DNA of 64,000 nt, taken from Colwellia sp. E2M01 (GTDB lineage Bacteria > Pseudomonadota > Gammaproteobacteria > Enterobacterales > Alteromonadaceae). Location: assembly GCF_018860585.1 (NCBI RefSeq), contig NZ_JAHKPR010000030.1, positions 11,857 through 75,856 of the forward strand. Direction: 5' to 3'. Shown here piece after piece: positions 8,308 to 18,000 of this stretch (positions are counted from its first letter, which is position 1; the number at the start of each line of letters is the position of its first letter). The position numbers were made by a program, and so were the translations under genes. The notes beneath the pieces are model-generated. The model did no database searches. It saw only the letters and a list, made by a program, of their open reading frames with translations, and was not told the DNA's origin.

Positions 8308-10233
8308 ATGAATTATATTTACCTTATCAGTTTTATTACATTAACTTTATTATTTAGCACAGAAAGTATAGCCTTTAATAAGACTCCGAAAATAATTAAA
8401 GATAACAATGAATCAATAAAGCCAAATATTGTACTTATTCAAGTTGATGATTTTGGATACGATGATATTGCTTTCCACGGAAATAAAATAATTCAGACCC
8501 CTAATTTAGACAAACTTGCGAATCAATCTGTTAGGTTTGAGAATTTTTATGTTTCTTCTTTATGTGCCCCCTCTAGAGCATCATTACTTACAGGTCGGCA
8601 TTTTTTGAAAACGGGTGTTTCTGGCGTACATGGTGGACGAGATTATATTAATTTATCAGAAACATTAATTTCTAATGTGTTACAAAATGATGGTTATGCT
8701 ACCGGTATGTGGGGAAAATGGCATAGTGGTAAAACAGCTGGCTATATGCCTTGGGATCGAGGATTTGATGAAGCTTACTATGCTAGTTTATATAATTATT
8801 TTGATAATACAGGTTTAATGAATAATAAAGAAATTAAAACAGTAGGATCAGCAACTAGTGTTATTACTGATTTTGCAATTAATTTTATCAAAAAAAATCA
8901 AGATGAACCTTTTTTTGCATATATACCTTATATGGCCCCACATAACCCTTGGCGCGCCCCTGTAAATTATATAGAAAAATACAAAAAGCTAGGCCTTTCA
9001 GAAGCAATGTCCTCATTATATGGCATGATAGATAATTTAGACCACAACATTGGTAGAGTCATTAATTTATTAGATAGATTGAAGTTACGAGATAATACTA
9101 TTGTAATTTTTTTGAGTGATAATGGACCTTGGACTAAAAGTTACCGCTTTGGTCTAACTGATAAAGAATGGAAATTAAGAAACCCGAATAATAAAAGAGG
9201 TAGAAAGGGGGAAAATTGGCAAAACGGAATACATTCTCCTTTATTTATAAGCTGGCCCTCACATTACGAACCTAGCAGCAATACAGAACTAACCAAAATA
9301 GAAGATTTATTTCCAACTTTGATGGAGTGGGCCGGTATTAAAGCTAGTTATAACTTATCACTTGATGGCTTGTCCTTAATTCCTGCGATAAAAGGAAAAT
9401 CACTTGGAGATAGGTATATTGTTAGCTCATACGCTTCACCTATTGTAGCTAATCATTTATATAACAAGGTTGATCCAACTGGTTTTTATTACCCACTATC
9501 ACTTAATTACCGTAAAAAAATTAAAAGTAATGAACAACGTTCCGCAGTACGTTTTTCAAAATACAAATTAGTAAAAAATGAACAGAAGCAAGGCACTTTA
9601 GAATTATTTGATATTGAAAATGATCCTTTTGAACTAAACGATGTTAGTGAGACATACCCTGATATTACTAAAAAGTTAAATCTATATCTTAATGATTGGT
9701 ATAAGAATATATTTTCTTTACCTCATGCTTTACGAATGCCTGAGTTTCAAATTGGTATGAATGCGAATGAGGTTAGCCAAATTTATGCTTCTTCTCCAAC
9801 TGAAATTAGCGAAAACTTAATTAACACTGATCATTACTTAGGCAATTGGACAAATGTATCTTCATGGGCGAAATATAAAGTCAAAGTACACCACCAAGGA
9901 AATTATCAAGTTCGATTAATAACTAAGATTAAATTTCCCGCAACAAGAACTTTTAGACTAACATGTAACGACAATTTTATAGAAAAACATCTAGATAAAA
10001 ATTACATTAATGAGATGGGTACACTAATCCAAAATGAAAGTGCATATTGGGAAGATTTTGATAAACCAAGTACTTTTAAATCAGATATAAAAAACTTCAT
10101 TCTTGGTAATATTACTTTGAATAGCGATTGTAATGAGCTTGTTTTAACTATGCCTGGCATTGATATCAATTCCGAAGTAGATGAGTTCGATCAAGTTATT
10201 GCGATACAACTAGTCAAGCTTAACTCGGTTTAG
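8308..10233 (+). CDS. secreted S1-family sulfatase
   Basis: Sulfate ester hydrolase of the formylglycine family, 641 residues, with an N-terminal signal peptide. The metal-binding VDDFGYDD segment (Asp47, Asp48) and a canonical formylglycine motif, LCAPSRASLLTGR (Cys86), are visible. Further conserved blocks are GKWH, the IFLSDNGPW metal site and a C-terminal beta-sheet extension. The ATG at 8308, preceded by AGGA ten bases upstream, gives a proper signal peptide; an earlier in-frame ATG at 8257 adds a polar stretch overlapping the terminator tail. It is a clear paralogue of the protein at 33159-35000: both share HGGRDY followed by LSETLISNVLQN. In a mannan locus it suggests a sulfated mannan substrate. 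No anaerobic maturase or FGE gene is in the window. Confidence 0.9.
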   Translation: MNYIYLISFITLTLLFSTESIAFNKTPKIIKDNNESIKPNIVLIQVDDFGYDDIAFHGNKIIQTPNLDKLANQSVRFENFYVSSLCAPSRASLLTGRHFLKTGVSGVHGGRDYINLSETLISNVLQNDGYATGMWGKWHSGKTAGYMPWDRGFDEAYYASLYNYFDNTGLMNNKEIKTVGSATSVITDFAINFIKKNQDEPFFAYIPYMAPHNPWRAPVNYIEKYKKLGLSEAMSSLYGMIDNLDHNIGRVINLLDRLKLRDNTIVIFLSDNGPWTKSYRFGLTDKEWKLRNPNNKRGRKGENWQNGIHSPLFISWPSHYEPSSNTELTKIEDLFPTLMEWAGIKASYNLSLDGLSLIPAIKGKSLGDRYIVSSYASPIVANHLYNKVDPTGFYYPLSLNYRKKIKSNEQRSAVRFSKYKLVKNEQKQGTLELFDIENDPFELNDVSETYPDITKKLNLYLNDWYKNIFSLPHALRMPEFQIGMNANEVSQIYASSPTEISENLINTDHYLGNWTNVSSWAKYKVKVHHQGNYQVRLITKIKFPATRTFRLTCNDNFIEKHLDKNYINEMGTLIQNESAYWEDFDKPSTFKSDIKNFILGNITLNSDCNELVLTMPGIDINSEVDEFDQVIAIQLVKLNSV

Positions 10234-10727
10234 TAAGCTTTTGTTTGCAGCTATTATTTTAGTTCTACTGTTAAGTTTACTTGTAATAGACTAAGGTCTG
10301 TTGATCTTTATGAGCAGTTTATACGAAAGCGGTAATCTCGGACAGTTTACTTCGCCAAAAAACTTACGAGATTATCATACCTCGATTAGAGATGACTAAT
10401 GAATTGTGATAGAAGCTATTTTGATTGAAAATAGAGTTTATAACAAGCTTGAACACAGACGACGATGAAAGGAGTTTTATCGCGACTAATCGTTGATTGC
10501 TATTGCTCATGGAAGGCTTAATTACTTTGAATTATGTAGCAGTATTGTCGCTTCCTGCCTTGGCCTAAAAAGGAGTTATGCAAGGCTCTTCAAATATTTA
10601 CCGGCTGATAAGTCGGAGTTTATAGATAGCGGTATATTAAAGCACATCAGAATAGCACTAGCGCAGTTCCACAAAAGACAAACAACCGTAATACTTATAT
10701 GCTTCTCTCTGCTAGCTGTAAAGTAAG
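10234..10727. other. intergenic, no intact gene recognised
   Basis: About 490 bases without a convincing coding frame. A 77-codon frame at 10493-10726 has no recognisable family, no ribosome binding site and odd composition, and was not accepted. The stretch borders a duplicated fragment of glk, so it may be rearrangement debris. Confidence 0.5.
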
Positions 10728-10811
10728 TCATTCGTATGCGGACGCCAACCTAATATTTTTTCCACCAATATCAGTGATTAAGTTTACGGCCTGTTTTAAT
10801 TCTGTGTTCAT
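10728..10811 (-). pseudogene. glucokinase 5'-end fragment (duplicate)
   Basis: On the minus strand, the first 23 codons match glk with few changes (MNTELKQAVNLITDIGG, then KNIRLA against TNIRLA), followed by four unrelated codons and TGA. The similarity continues upstream through the leader (TATACCACTCATCATTTAT in plus orientation) to the operator at 10854. The piece is too short to make a kinase. It records a duplication of the glk start and its promoter region from 4564 onwards. Confidence 0.9.
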
Positions 10812-10853
10812 ATACCACTCATCATTTATCTTTAATGTTGCCACAACAAACTA

Positions 10854-10865
10854 TGAACCGGTTAA
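10854..10865. promoter_or_regulatory. predicted LacI-type operator (duplicated glk side)
   Basis: TGAACCGGTTAA, the counterpart of the operator at 4607-4618, 42 bases upstream of the start codon of the glk fragment. The distance is the same as in the original. Confidence 0.65.
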
Positions 10866-11036
10866 TTCAATTACAATGTGACCTTCAATAATATATTTAA
10901 TTGGTCATCGATAAAATTAATACAGCACTATCACCCATAAAAACAAAACATTTTAAAAGGGTACAGCGATAAACTTTAATTTATTTTTTAAACGTACCTA
11001 CCCATATCTTCGTACATATTTCATACAATTTACTTG

Positions 11037-11065
11037 TTGACAAACCGAAACCATCTTAGTACTTT
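11037..11065 (+). promoter_or_regulatory. sigma-70 promoter for the mannanase at 11161
   Basis: TTGACA (11037-11042), a 17-base spacer and TACTTT (11060-11065). The spacing to the following operator (12 bases) is exactly that of the promoter at 4781-4809, and the sequence upstream (ATACAATTTACTTGTTGACA) resembles that promoter too. Confidence 0.7.
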
Positions 11066-11077
11066 TACATACCACAC

Positions 11078-11089
11078 TGAACCGGTTCA
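11078..11089. promoter_or_regulatory. predicted LacI-type operator (mannanase 11161)
   Basis: A perfect palindrome TGAACCGGTTCA, 12 bases after the -10 box of the mannanase promoter. Confidence 0.82.
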
Positions 11090-11160
11090 AACAGGTAAGT
11101 GTAAAAATAATAATTATAAACAAATATTAGGTTTAGCCTAGTAACCCGGAGAATATACAA

Positions 11161-12486
11161 ATGATAAATAATATAAAAAAAACATCTGTATCAACAATTG
11201 CAGCAGCCCTTATACTAAGCACTTCAGCTAATGCTGGTTTTTATGTAAGCAGTGGTAATTTATACGAAGATAACGGTAATAAATTTGTTATGCGTGGCAT
11301 TAATCATGCTCACACATGGTTTGCAAACAAATTGGATCAATCTTTACAAGATATAGCATCTACAGGCTCAAATACTGTAAGAGTAGTTTTATCCAATGGT
11401 CATAAATGGAATCAAACCTCAGCCAGTGATGTTGCAAATATCATTCAAAAAGCCAAAGATAATAAAATGATAGTTGTACTTGAAGTCCACGATACCACCG
11501 GTTATCAGGAAGATGGAACTGCAGCGTCCTTATCTTCTGCTGTCGATTACTGGTTAACTATTAAAAATACTTTAATTGGACAAGAAGATTATGTCATTGT
11601 AAATATTGGTAACGAGCCCTTTGGTAATGGATTCAACCATAATGATTGGATAAGTCACCACGAAACCGCGATCCAGCGTTTACGTACAGCAGGTTTAACG
11701 CATACACTAATGGTCGACGCTCCTAACTGGGGACAAGATTGGCAGCATGTCATGCGCGATAATGCCAATACAGTTTTTAATAGTGATCCTGATAAAAATA
11801 TTATCTTTAGTGTGCATATGTATGAGGTATTTAATAGCAGACAAACAATCAGTGACTATATGACGAGCTTTTCTAATAAAGGCTTACCTCTTGTTATCGG
11901 TGAGTTTGCTGCAAGTCACAAAGAGTTTGATGTAGATGAAGAGTCTATTATGTCGCTAGCGGTCAATAATGATGTTGGTTATTTGGGGTGGTCATGGGAC
12001 GGTAATGACTCAAGCTACGGCAGCATAGACATAGTTAATAACTGGAACACAAACTCACTAACCGCTTGGGGTGATATTCTAATTAATAGTGCAAATGGGA
12101 TTAAAGCCACATCGCAAATAGCAACTATTTATACTGGCGAATCCAACAGTAATAATGGCAATAGCACAGACGATATTATAGCTTGTACAAATGCTAGCTC
12201 AGATCCCGATGGCGATGGTTGGGGCTGGGAAAACAATCAAAGCTGCAAAATGGAGGACTCGGTAGAAATACCTGACGATTCAATTACTGATGATATTATA
12301 GCCTGTACAAGTGCTAGCTCAGATCCTGATGGCGATGGTTGGGGCTGGGAAAATAACCAAAGCTGTAAAGTGGAAGCCTCAAGCTTAACTTATATCAACG
12401 GCTTCCCAGTCTGTTCTTTTGACTCAGACTCTGATGGCGACGGGTGGGGTTGGGAGAATAGTAAAAGCTGTATAATTCAATACTGA
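11161..12486 (+). CDS. secreted GH5 (subfamily 8-like) endo-beta-1,4-mannanase with three C-terminal repeats
   Basis: A 441-residue protein: signal peptide 1-25 (ends TSANA), GH5 barrel about 26-320, then three Cys-framed repeats with the core DPDGDGWGWEN (about 338-363, 378-403 and 417-438). The barrel begins GFYVSSGNLYEDNGN and FVMRGINHAHTWF as in GH5_8 mannanases of Bacillus and Vibrio. The acid/base is Glu152 in VNIGNEPFGN and the nucleophile is Glu248 in VIGEFAAS. The start is supported by GGAGA nine bases upstream. The gene has its own promoter and operator within a duplicated glk regulatory region and ends at a strong terminator. It is a single-gene unit for attack on polymeric mannan. 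The second catalytic module of the 1904-residue protein belongs to the same subfamily. Confidence 0.92.
   Translation: MINNIKKTSVSTIAAALILSTSANAGFYVSSGNLYEDNGNKFVMRGINHAHTWFANKLDQSLQDIASTGSNTVRVVLSNGHKWNQTSASDVANIIQKAKDNKMIVVLEVHDTTGYQEDGTAASLSSAVDYWLTIKNTLIGQEDYVIVNIGNEPFGNGFNHNDWISHHETAIQRLRTAGLTHTLMVDAPNWGQDWQHVMRDNANTVFNSDPDKNIIFSVHMYEVFNSRQTISDYMTSFSNKGLPLVIGEFAASHKEFDVDEESIMSLAVNNDVGYLGWSWDGNDSSYGSIDIVNNWNTNSLTAWGDILINSANGIKATSQIATIYTGESNSNNGNSTDDIIACTNASSDPDGDGWGWENNQSCKMEDSVEIPDDSITDDIIACTSASSDPDGDGWGWENNQSCKVEASSLTYINGFPVCSFDSDSDGDGWGWENSKSCIIQY
12172..12474 (+). repeat. three in-gene repeats encoding CxxxxSDPDGDGWGWEN modules
   Basis: Copies at 12172-12249, 12292-12369 and 12409-12474. 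Each encodes a pair of cysteines around an Asp-rich DPDGDGWGWEN core. The first two are nearly identical; the third is shorter. Such modules occur at the ends of cell-surface glycosidases of marine gammaproteobacteria. They resemble CBM10-like or calcium-binding repeats; their exact role is not assured. Confidence 0.85.
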
Positions 12487-12578
12487 TTACCTGAATCACT
12501 ATTTTGGCAGGCTCTGTTAATTACAATGACTTATACAATTACATTAGCGTCAAATAAGATGTAAATACCTTCACAATA

Positions 12579-12606
12579 AAAACCAAGGTAATCATACCTT
12601 GGTTTT
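12579..12606. terminator. rho-independent terminator after the mannanase
   Basis: A 12-bp perfect stem (AAAACCAAGGTA / TACCTTGGTTTT) with a 4-base loop and T-rich flank. It could also serve the minus-strand remnant that ends at 12616. Confidence 0.85.
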
Positions 12607-12615
12607 TATTTATAA

Positions 12616-12798
12616 TTACACCTTTGCATCATCAATAAACCCCACAGGTAGGCCATTTACCCTTTCAGAACTATAGTGAGCTACAATAAAACCAGACAAT
12701 TTATCTATAATATGATCAGGCACATCATTATCAACAAGAATAAACTGACACGTTCTGTTTTTTTCCTCATACTTTGAAGCCACTTTAAGTTGAAAGGT
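12616..12798 (-). pseudogene. 3' end of an unidentified gene
   Basis: A 60-codon open stretch on the minus strand ends in TAA and runs without its own start directly from the stop codon of the RAYT gene. It encodes FILVDNDVPDHIIDKLSGF and ends with a GLPVGFIDDAKV tail. It reads like the C terminus of a larger protein whose body is gone. I do not recognise the family. The adjoining transposase gene marks the break. Confidence 0.55.
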
Positions 12799-13797
12799 TT
12801 AATGAAAAATAGACGTTTGCTGTCGGTGGCCGCCTACCCAGTGCTTACCTGTATGAGCTGCAAAAGCATTGAGCTCTTCTAAAGACCCTACCGCTTGATG
12901 GTATTTTTTACCAAACCCCTCTGCAAGCGCTAACCAATCATCACTGTTTATACCTAGTTGAGTAAGCAACGCCGTTGCACTGTCATCAATACTGCCGCGT
13001 TTATCAGCTCTAATGACCTTACCTGTTTCTGCTACCAAGGTTAAATAATCAAGTAGCGAGAAGGTGATGCCTTTAGGGGAGTTTTGATGCTCATTACTGA
13101 TAAAACCTAATAAAGGTTTGGGGGTAAAGCTTAACTCGTGTTTGCTCTCAACGTCACTAGCTTTGTCGTGAATACGTTCAAAAATTGACGTGTATAGTGA
13201 TGTTTGTACTGAGCTTGCCATTTTCGCTCGTACAGGGTTTAAATCAACATAAGCCATACAGGCAAGCACCGCTTTTTCATCAAGTAAGGCTTGTGATTTA
13301 AAACGGCCTTCCCAGAACCTGCCTTTACAGTCATCTTCAACATTAGCTTTACGGGCAATGTATTCATTTAAGTTACGCATAAGCCATGATAAATTACTTA
13401 AACGCTCACGCCATTTTTCAATAATGTTTAACGCTTCTGTTTTTTCCGCTTCGCAACTACTTCGCCTTTTTTGTAAACGCTCTACTAGTGGGTGAATATG
13501 GTACAGCTGCTGCCAACGCATACAAACTTCTTCACAACTCCAGCCTAGCGCTTCGTTTTCATCGACATATACAACTAGATGATAATGATTCGACATCACC
13601 GCATACGCGGCAACATCAATAGCAAAAACTGACGTTAAAAAGCGAATACGGTCAACCATCCATTGCCTGCGGTGTTCAAAGCTTTGTTTTGTGTGGTGGT
13701 CTTCCCCGCACAAATAAGCACGGCGAACGCAACGAGAAATTAAATGATAATAACGAGTATCTTGAAGGGAGACTTGTTTGCTGCGTGCTTGAGTCAT
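12799..13797 (-). CDS. RAYT-like (IS200/Y1 family) transposase
   Basis: A 332-residue paralogue of the protein at 7-981. It has the HUH motif SNHYHLV, the NLNEYIARKAN segment with a tyrosine (absent in the first copy), GRFWEGRFKSQALLDE and CMAYVDLNPVRA. The ATG at 13797 gives an N terminus (MTQARSKQVSLQDT) that aligns with the paralogue; an earlier ATG at 13806 adds three residues. The gene sits between two gene remnants. The heptamer GGGTGTC occurs at 13865-13871 and again at 14111-14117. The family is associated with short palindromic repeats, but I found no clear REP array here. Confidence 0.88.
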   Translation of the reverse strand: MTQARSKQVSLQDTRYYHLISRCVRRAYLCGEDHHTKQSFEHRRQWMVDRIRFLTSVFAIDVAAYAVMSNHYHLVVYVDENEALGWSCEEVCMRWQQLYHIHPLVERLQKRRSSCEAEKTEALNIIEKWRERLSNLSWLMRNLNEYIARKANVEDDCKGRFWEGRFKSQALLDEKAVLACMAYVDLNPVRAKMASSVQTSLYTSIFERIHDKASDVESKHELSFTPKPLLGFISNEHQNSPKGITFSLLDYLTLVAETGKVIRADKRGSIDDSATALLTQLGINSDDWLALAEGFGKKYHQAVGSLEELNAFAAHTGKHWVGGHRQQTSIFH

Positions 13798-13820
13798 GAT
13801 AAACACCTCTTTTCTGCTGG

Positions 13821-13940
13821 TTATTTAACCATAGTAAAGAGATGTGATTTAATCCAAAATTTTTGGGTGTCCTCAATTTTGTCACTGGCAATCTGTTTTT
13901 CAACAAGGATTTTCCAATCATCAAGTGTTCGACGTGTCAT
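13821..13940 (-). pseudogene. fragment of a transposase-accessory-like gene (IS66 TnpA-like N terminus)
   Basis: A good ribosome site (AGGAGC) precedes an ATG at 13940 and a frame beginning MTRRTLDDWKILVEKQ, which resembles the first helix of IS66-type accessory proteins. The resemblance stops after about 24 codons, at the place where GGGTGTCC begins on the plus strand; the frame then meets a stop at 13821. It looks interrupted by the RAYT element. The family assignment is tentative. Confidence 0.4.
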
Positions 13941-14495
13941 AAGTTGCTCCTATATATAAATGAGAAGCAACTGTAGAGTTTAATATCGATTATTGAAATG
14001 TGCGGTTTAGCGGACGCTTACTGTCTATTTCTTGCCGTTGCCATAATAACCTCAAGTTATTTGCTTGTTAAGTAAGCCTAGTTGAGGTTGTTGTTTACTT
14101 CAAATGAGAGGGGTGTCTGCTATTTTTTTTCTTTTTATCTTATTTGCTGAACAAATAGCCCCAAATTTTGTAATAAGATTTGATGGGGATGGACAAGCAG
14201 AAGGTCAAACGAATACACCTATGCTTTGTGGTGGTTCATTGGTTTGCTATTAATCACCTTTCCGCATGTTTGCAAAAGATCTACTTGGCCCTTATTTCCG
14301 ACAGCTATTGAACGTAAGTCGTTACATAAAACTATGTGGTATAGGCTCACTGGTCTTGCAGTTATTGGCATGCAAGCCTATCAGTTACTCCAACTTTCTC
14401 ATTAATATGTCAACTTGCTAGATCTATTGCATTACAATTCTCACCTTCACTATCCGTCTTAATAAAAAATTCAAAGCCCCAAGAGCCTGATAAAA
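13941..14495. other. intergenic, no gene recognised
   Basis: About 550 bases between the transposase debris and the terminator of the RHS cluster. It has no frame with a recognisable product on either strand. One copy of GGGTGTC lies at 14111-14117 and may mark an older RAYT-associated junction. Confidence 0.45.
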
Positions 14496-14521
14496 CAAAG
14501 CCCCGTAAGTACGAGGCTTTG
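14496..14521 (-). terminator. rho-independent terminator of the RHS cluster
   Basis: Read on the minus strand, a 12-bp stem with one mismatch (CAAAGCCTCGTA / TACGGGGCTTTG) is followed by TTTTATC, 41 bases after the stop of the small membrane protein gene. Confidence 0.8.
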
Positions 14522-14562
14522 GATTGAAATAATTGCGAATTATCCCCTATTTATTTCAATAG

Positions 14563-15018
14563 TTATATTATTAAGTTTTCACAATAAAACATGTGGTTCT
14601 GTGTCTCTGGTTTATTGTTTACGATTAACAGCAGTTTTTTCTCAATTACAATAAACGTTTTTTCATTACCATTTTTTTTCTTAAAGTCATTACTAAGAGG
14701 CATCTCGAAACAATCACTATTAATTTCATTGAGAGAAATACCAGACTTTTCCAAAAAGTAAGAAGCTTCATAAACAAAGATTGATGATTCATTGACATCA
14801 AGTCCTTTCTGTTGAATCGTGTATGTATCACCTTCATAGCTGACAATGGCAAATTTATCAGACAATTTAAACACTTCATTTTCTAATGCTATTACATCAC
14901 CATTAACAAACCGACTATACCCAAAGTAAACTTCATCTGTTTCATATATAGAAAGATAAATTAGCGGGACTAAAAAAATTAATATTAGCCCCAAAAATGC
15001 GAATTTTATTTTTTTCAT
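14563..15018 (-). CDS. small membrane-anchored protein coupled to the RHS gene (candidate immunity protein)
   Basis: A 151-residue protein with one N-terminal transmembrane helix (FAFLGLILIFLVPLIYLSI) and a mixed alpha/beta remainder of about 125 residues, probably periplasmic. I do not recognise a family. Its ATG overlaps the TAA of the RHS gene (TAATG), so translation is coupled. A small gene directly after an RHS toxin-type gene is the usual place of an immunity gene, hence the proposal; no motif proves it. It is followed by a terminator, so it is the last gene of the cluster. It could also be an assembly or anchoring partner. Confidence 0.6.
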   Translation of the reverse strand: MKKIKFAFLGLILIFLVPLIYLSIYETDEVYFGYSRFVNGDVIALENEVFKLSDKFAIVSYEGDTYTIQQKGLDVNESSIFVYEASYFLEKSGISLNEINSDCFEMPLSNDFKKKNGNEKTFIVIEKKLLLIVNNKPETQNHMFYCENLII

Positions 15019-18000
15019 TATTTATCAATCTCTTTTACTTCAGGAGCTTCTTTTATTGGCTCTGGTTCAGACGTAGCTGCACCTATAGCACTATTAATTA
15101 CAGTTACCGCTGCATCAACTTTGCTGCTAGGTATAGGGCCACTAGCCGAGTTACCCGGAATATTAGAAGCAACAGTTTCAGCAGTTTCACCAGCCATTTG
15201 AACTAGTTCTTTAGTTGAACTTTCGGCTTTTGAGTTAAGAGAAAAGGCTTCTTTATAATTTCCAGCATCTACAGCCGCTTTAACATCTAAGTTTAACTGC
15301 TGTGTTTCTACAGCCTTACCTTGATAATCTGACATAGCAGAGCCTGCCTTATAAAGACCTACCCCTATAGCAATGTCTGCTGCGGCAGTTATTAGGCTTG
15401 GACCAAAAAAAGCCATAAACAGCAGTTTTCCATCAGGATCAGTATATTTATAAGGGTTGTTATTAACATACATATAGCGATTAAACGACATAACAGGGTT
15501 TTCAGCTATATAACCAACAGGATCATTACTCAAAAAACGCCCGATAACTGGATCATAGTATCGTGCCTGCATATAACTTAACTCTAAGTCAGTATCAAAC
15601 TTATGGCCGGTATAACCCACATCGTCTTTTTCACCTTCAACACTGCCACCAAGCGGCTGATAATGCTGTTTACTCGCATTTTCAGGAATAACCCCGTCTT
15701 TGGCGATGAGTCTATCCCCTAAGAAGATATAATTAATCCCGCCTTTTGGTGTTTCACGATAAATTAAACGGCCACTTTGTGTATAAAAACTATAACTAAT
15801 GCCTTTAGTGGCATGGGTTGATTGTACCCGGCGGTTTTCAGCGTCGTAAACATACTGACTTTGACCACTGTCTTTTAACTGATTTGCTAAGTTAAAGGTA
15901 AAGCTACGATGCCCATTATATTCCACATTACCGCGGCTATCATAATCAAACCTTGAATAAGACTTGGGCTTAGTGCCCGAGCTATCAACACTGGCTAAGC
16001 GGTTATTATCGTCGTAGTGATACGTTAAGTTTCGCTCTGTGGTGTTATAAGTTTCAATATTCCCTAAAGTATCGTAGGCAATGTAGCTACTTAATACACC
16101 ACCTATAGTATTCGTTAACCGGTCTAAGCCATCATACTGTAAAGTATTAATACTAAAGCTGTCGTCAATATTATCAACTAACGATGTTACATTGTTATTA
16201 AAGTCGTACTCGTAGCTGTAACTTAAGGCTGTAGTCCCTGCTTTTGAATCAAGAATACTAGCAGGTAACTTACGGTTATTTAACTCCGTTTTATGTACTA
16301 AACCGTTACCATAAGTAAAACCGTCGATACTACCACTGGCATAATAATGAGCATTGGTCGCATAATTATAATCTGCTTGACCTGAAATTTTACGTGTTGC
16401 GCTTTTCGTTTGGCCAAAAGCATTAACACCGTAATCAATATAATCTCCATTGGGATAAGTCAATCCCTTAAGATGTCCCGCAGGGTTATAATGATAATCA
16501 AGCGTAAAGGTTTTATTATTAACTGTTAAGCTTTCTTTTTCTAACAAGTTAATCTTATTATATTCGTATTCACGTTTAGTGATATAAGAGGCGTTTTTAA
16601 AACCGGTATATAATTTTGTTAAACGCCCCTGATGATCGCTAACGCGTACAACATCTAAACTGTCATCTGGGTAATCAATTTTATATAACGTACCTAGATT
16701 GTCGTATTGAAAGTTAATGGTGTTGCTTTCATTGGCATTACTATCACAATTGGTCACACTGCCACCGCCTACACCAGAGGCTTGTGAAGTCATCTCACCT
16801 AATATGTTGTTGGTATATACCGTGGTACCCACATCGTTACGTGATACTTTACACAAGTGATGATTGGCGTCGTAAGCGCGGTATTCGGTTTGACTTAAGC
16901 CATTACCACCTTGGGTAATTGCCGTGACTTCACCAAAGGCATTAATAGTTTGCGTGGTTGTGACCTCCTCAGGCGAAGCGGTTACCAGCGCTTGACTATA
17001 AGCGGGGCTACCATACGCTAAATACGTTGTGGTGGTAATATTGTTTTCACCATCAGTGACTCGTATTTTATTACCCGATAAATAGCGATAATGCACGGTA
17101 CCACCATTTGAGGTATAGGTACTGACAGTACGCCCTAAAGCATCATACTTAGTCGTGGTGCCCTCAGATTCAGCCGAGTTATACGTGTTATATGAGGCAA
17201 ATGTTGGGTTATGCTCACTATCAAACTCAAAAAATTGTGAATTTGTTTGTATATTATCTGTTACTTCACTTGTTACAACGCGGTAACGTGCATCATAACT
17301 ACTGATTGCAGAAAAATTGTCAGCACTATTACAGGTACCATAACCATTATATATACAGCGTATTGCCGTGCGTTGTTGATTACCATCGGCTTGCGTGTCC
17401 CACGTTATGTGGGTATCAAGCCAGTTATCAGGTAAGTTCATTACGGTCAATCGGCTAGCATCATCGTAGTGATAAGATACCGAATTACCATTAAAGTCAG
17501 TGATACCGGTAATATTGCCTAGCCCGTCGACGTATCGGTTCATCTCCCTTTTTGTGCCGCGATGTGACCACCTTACGGGTACTTCTACCTTTTGAGCAAC
17601 CCCACGCTTATAATCACTATAAAGTTGATAACGCAACGTACCGGACTGTTGATATGCGGCCATACCATTCATTTCAACGAGCGGTATTGGTTGTTCTATT
17701 TTTTTTATTTTACCCGCAGCTAACGAGCTTGCTCCTGTAAAATATTCTGAATACTGGGTTACCCAAGTACCAAATCGTTTATACTGATAGGGCAAGTAGA
17801 GGTCGGTATATAATCCGCTATTATCATCGCTATGGTATACAACTTCATCAACCAATTCATAAATGCCTTGATCATTTTTTATGTGCTCTGTCAGCGGTAA
17901 GCCGATGACCTGATACCCTATACCATTATCAGTAATATTGCCCTCTTGAAGATAGCTGTATTTAGACGAACGTTTTTTATTGCTAAAACTGTTGTGCTCA

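Noticed and set aside
10493-10726. 77-codon open frame between the sulfatase gene and the glk fragment
   Set aside because: No ribosome site, no family resemblance, and it abuts rearrangement debris; an open frame of this length is expected by chance.
10699-10881. 60-codon plus-strand open frame over the glk fragment
   Set aside because: It is the antisense reading of the duplicated glk start and its operator.
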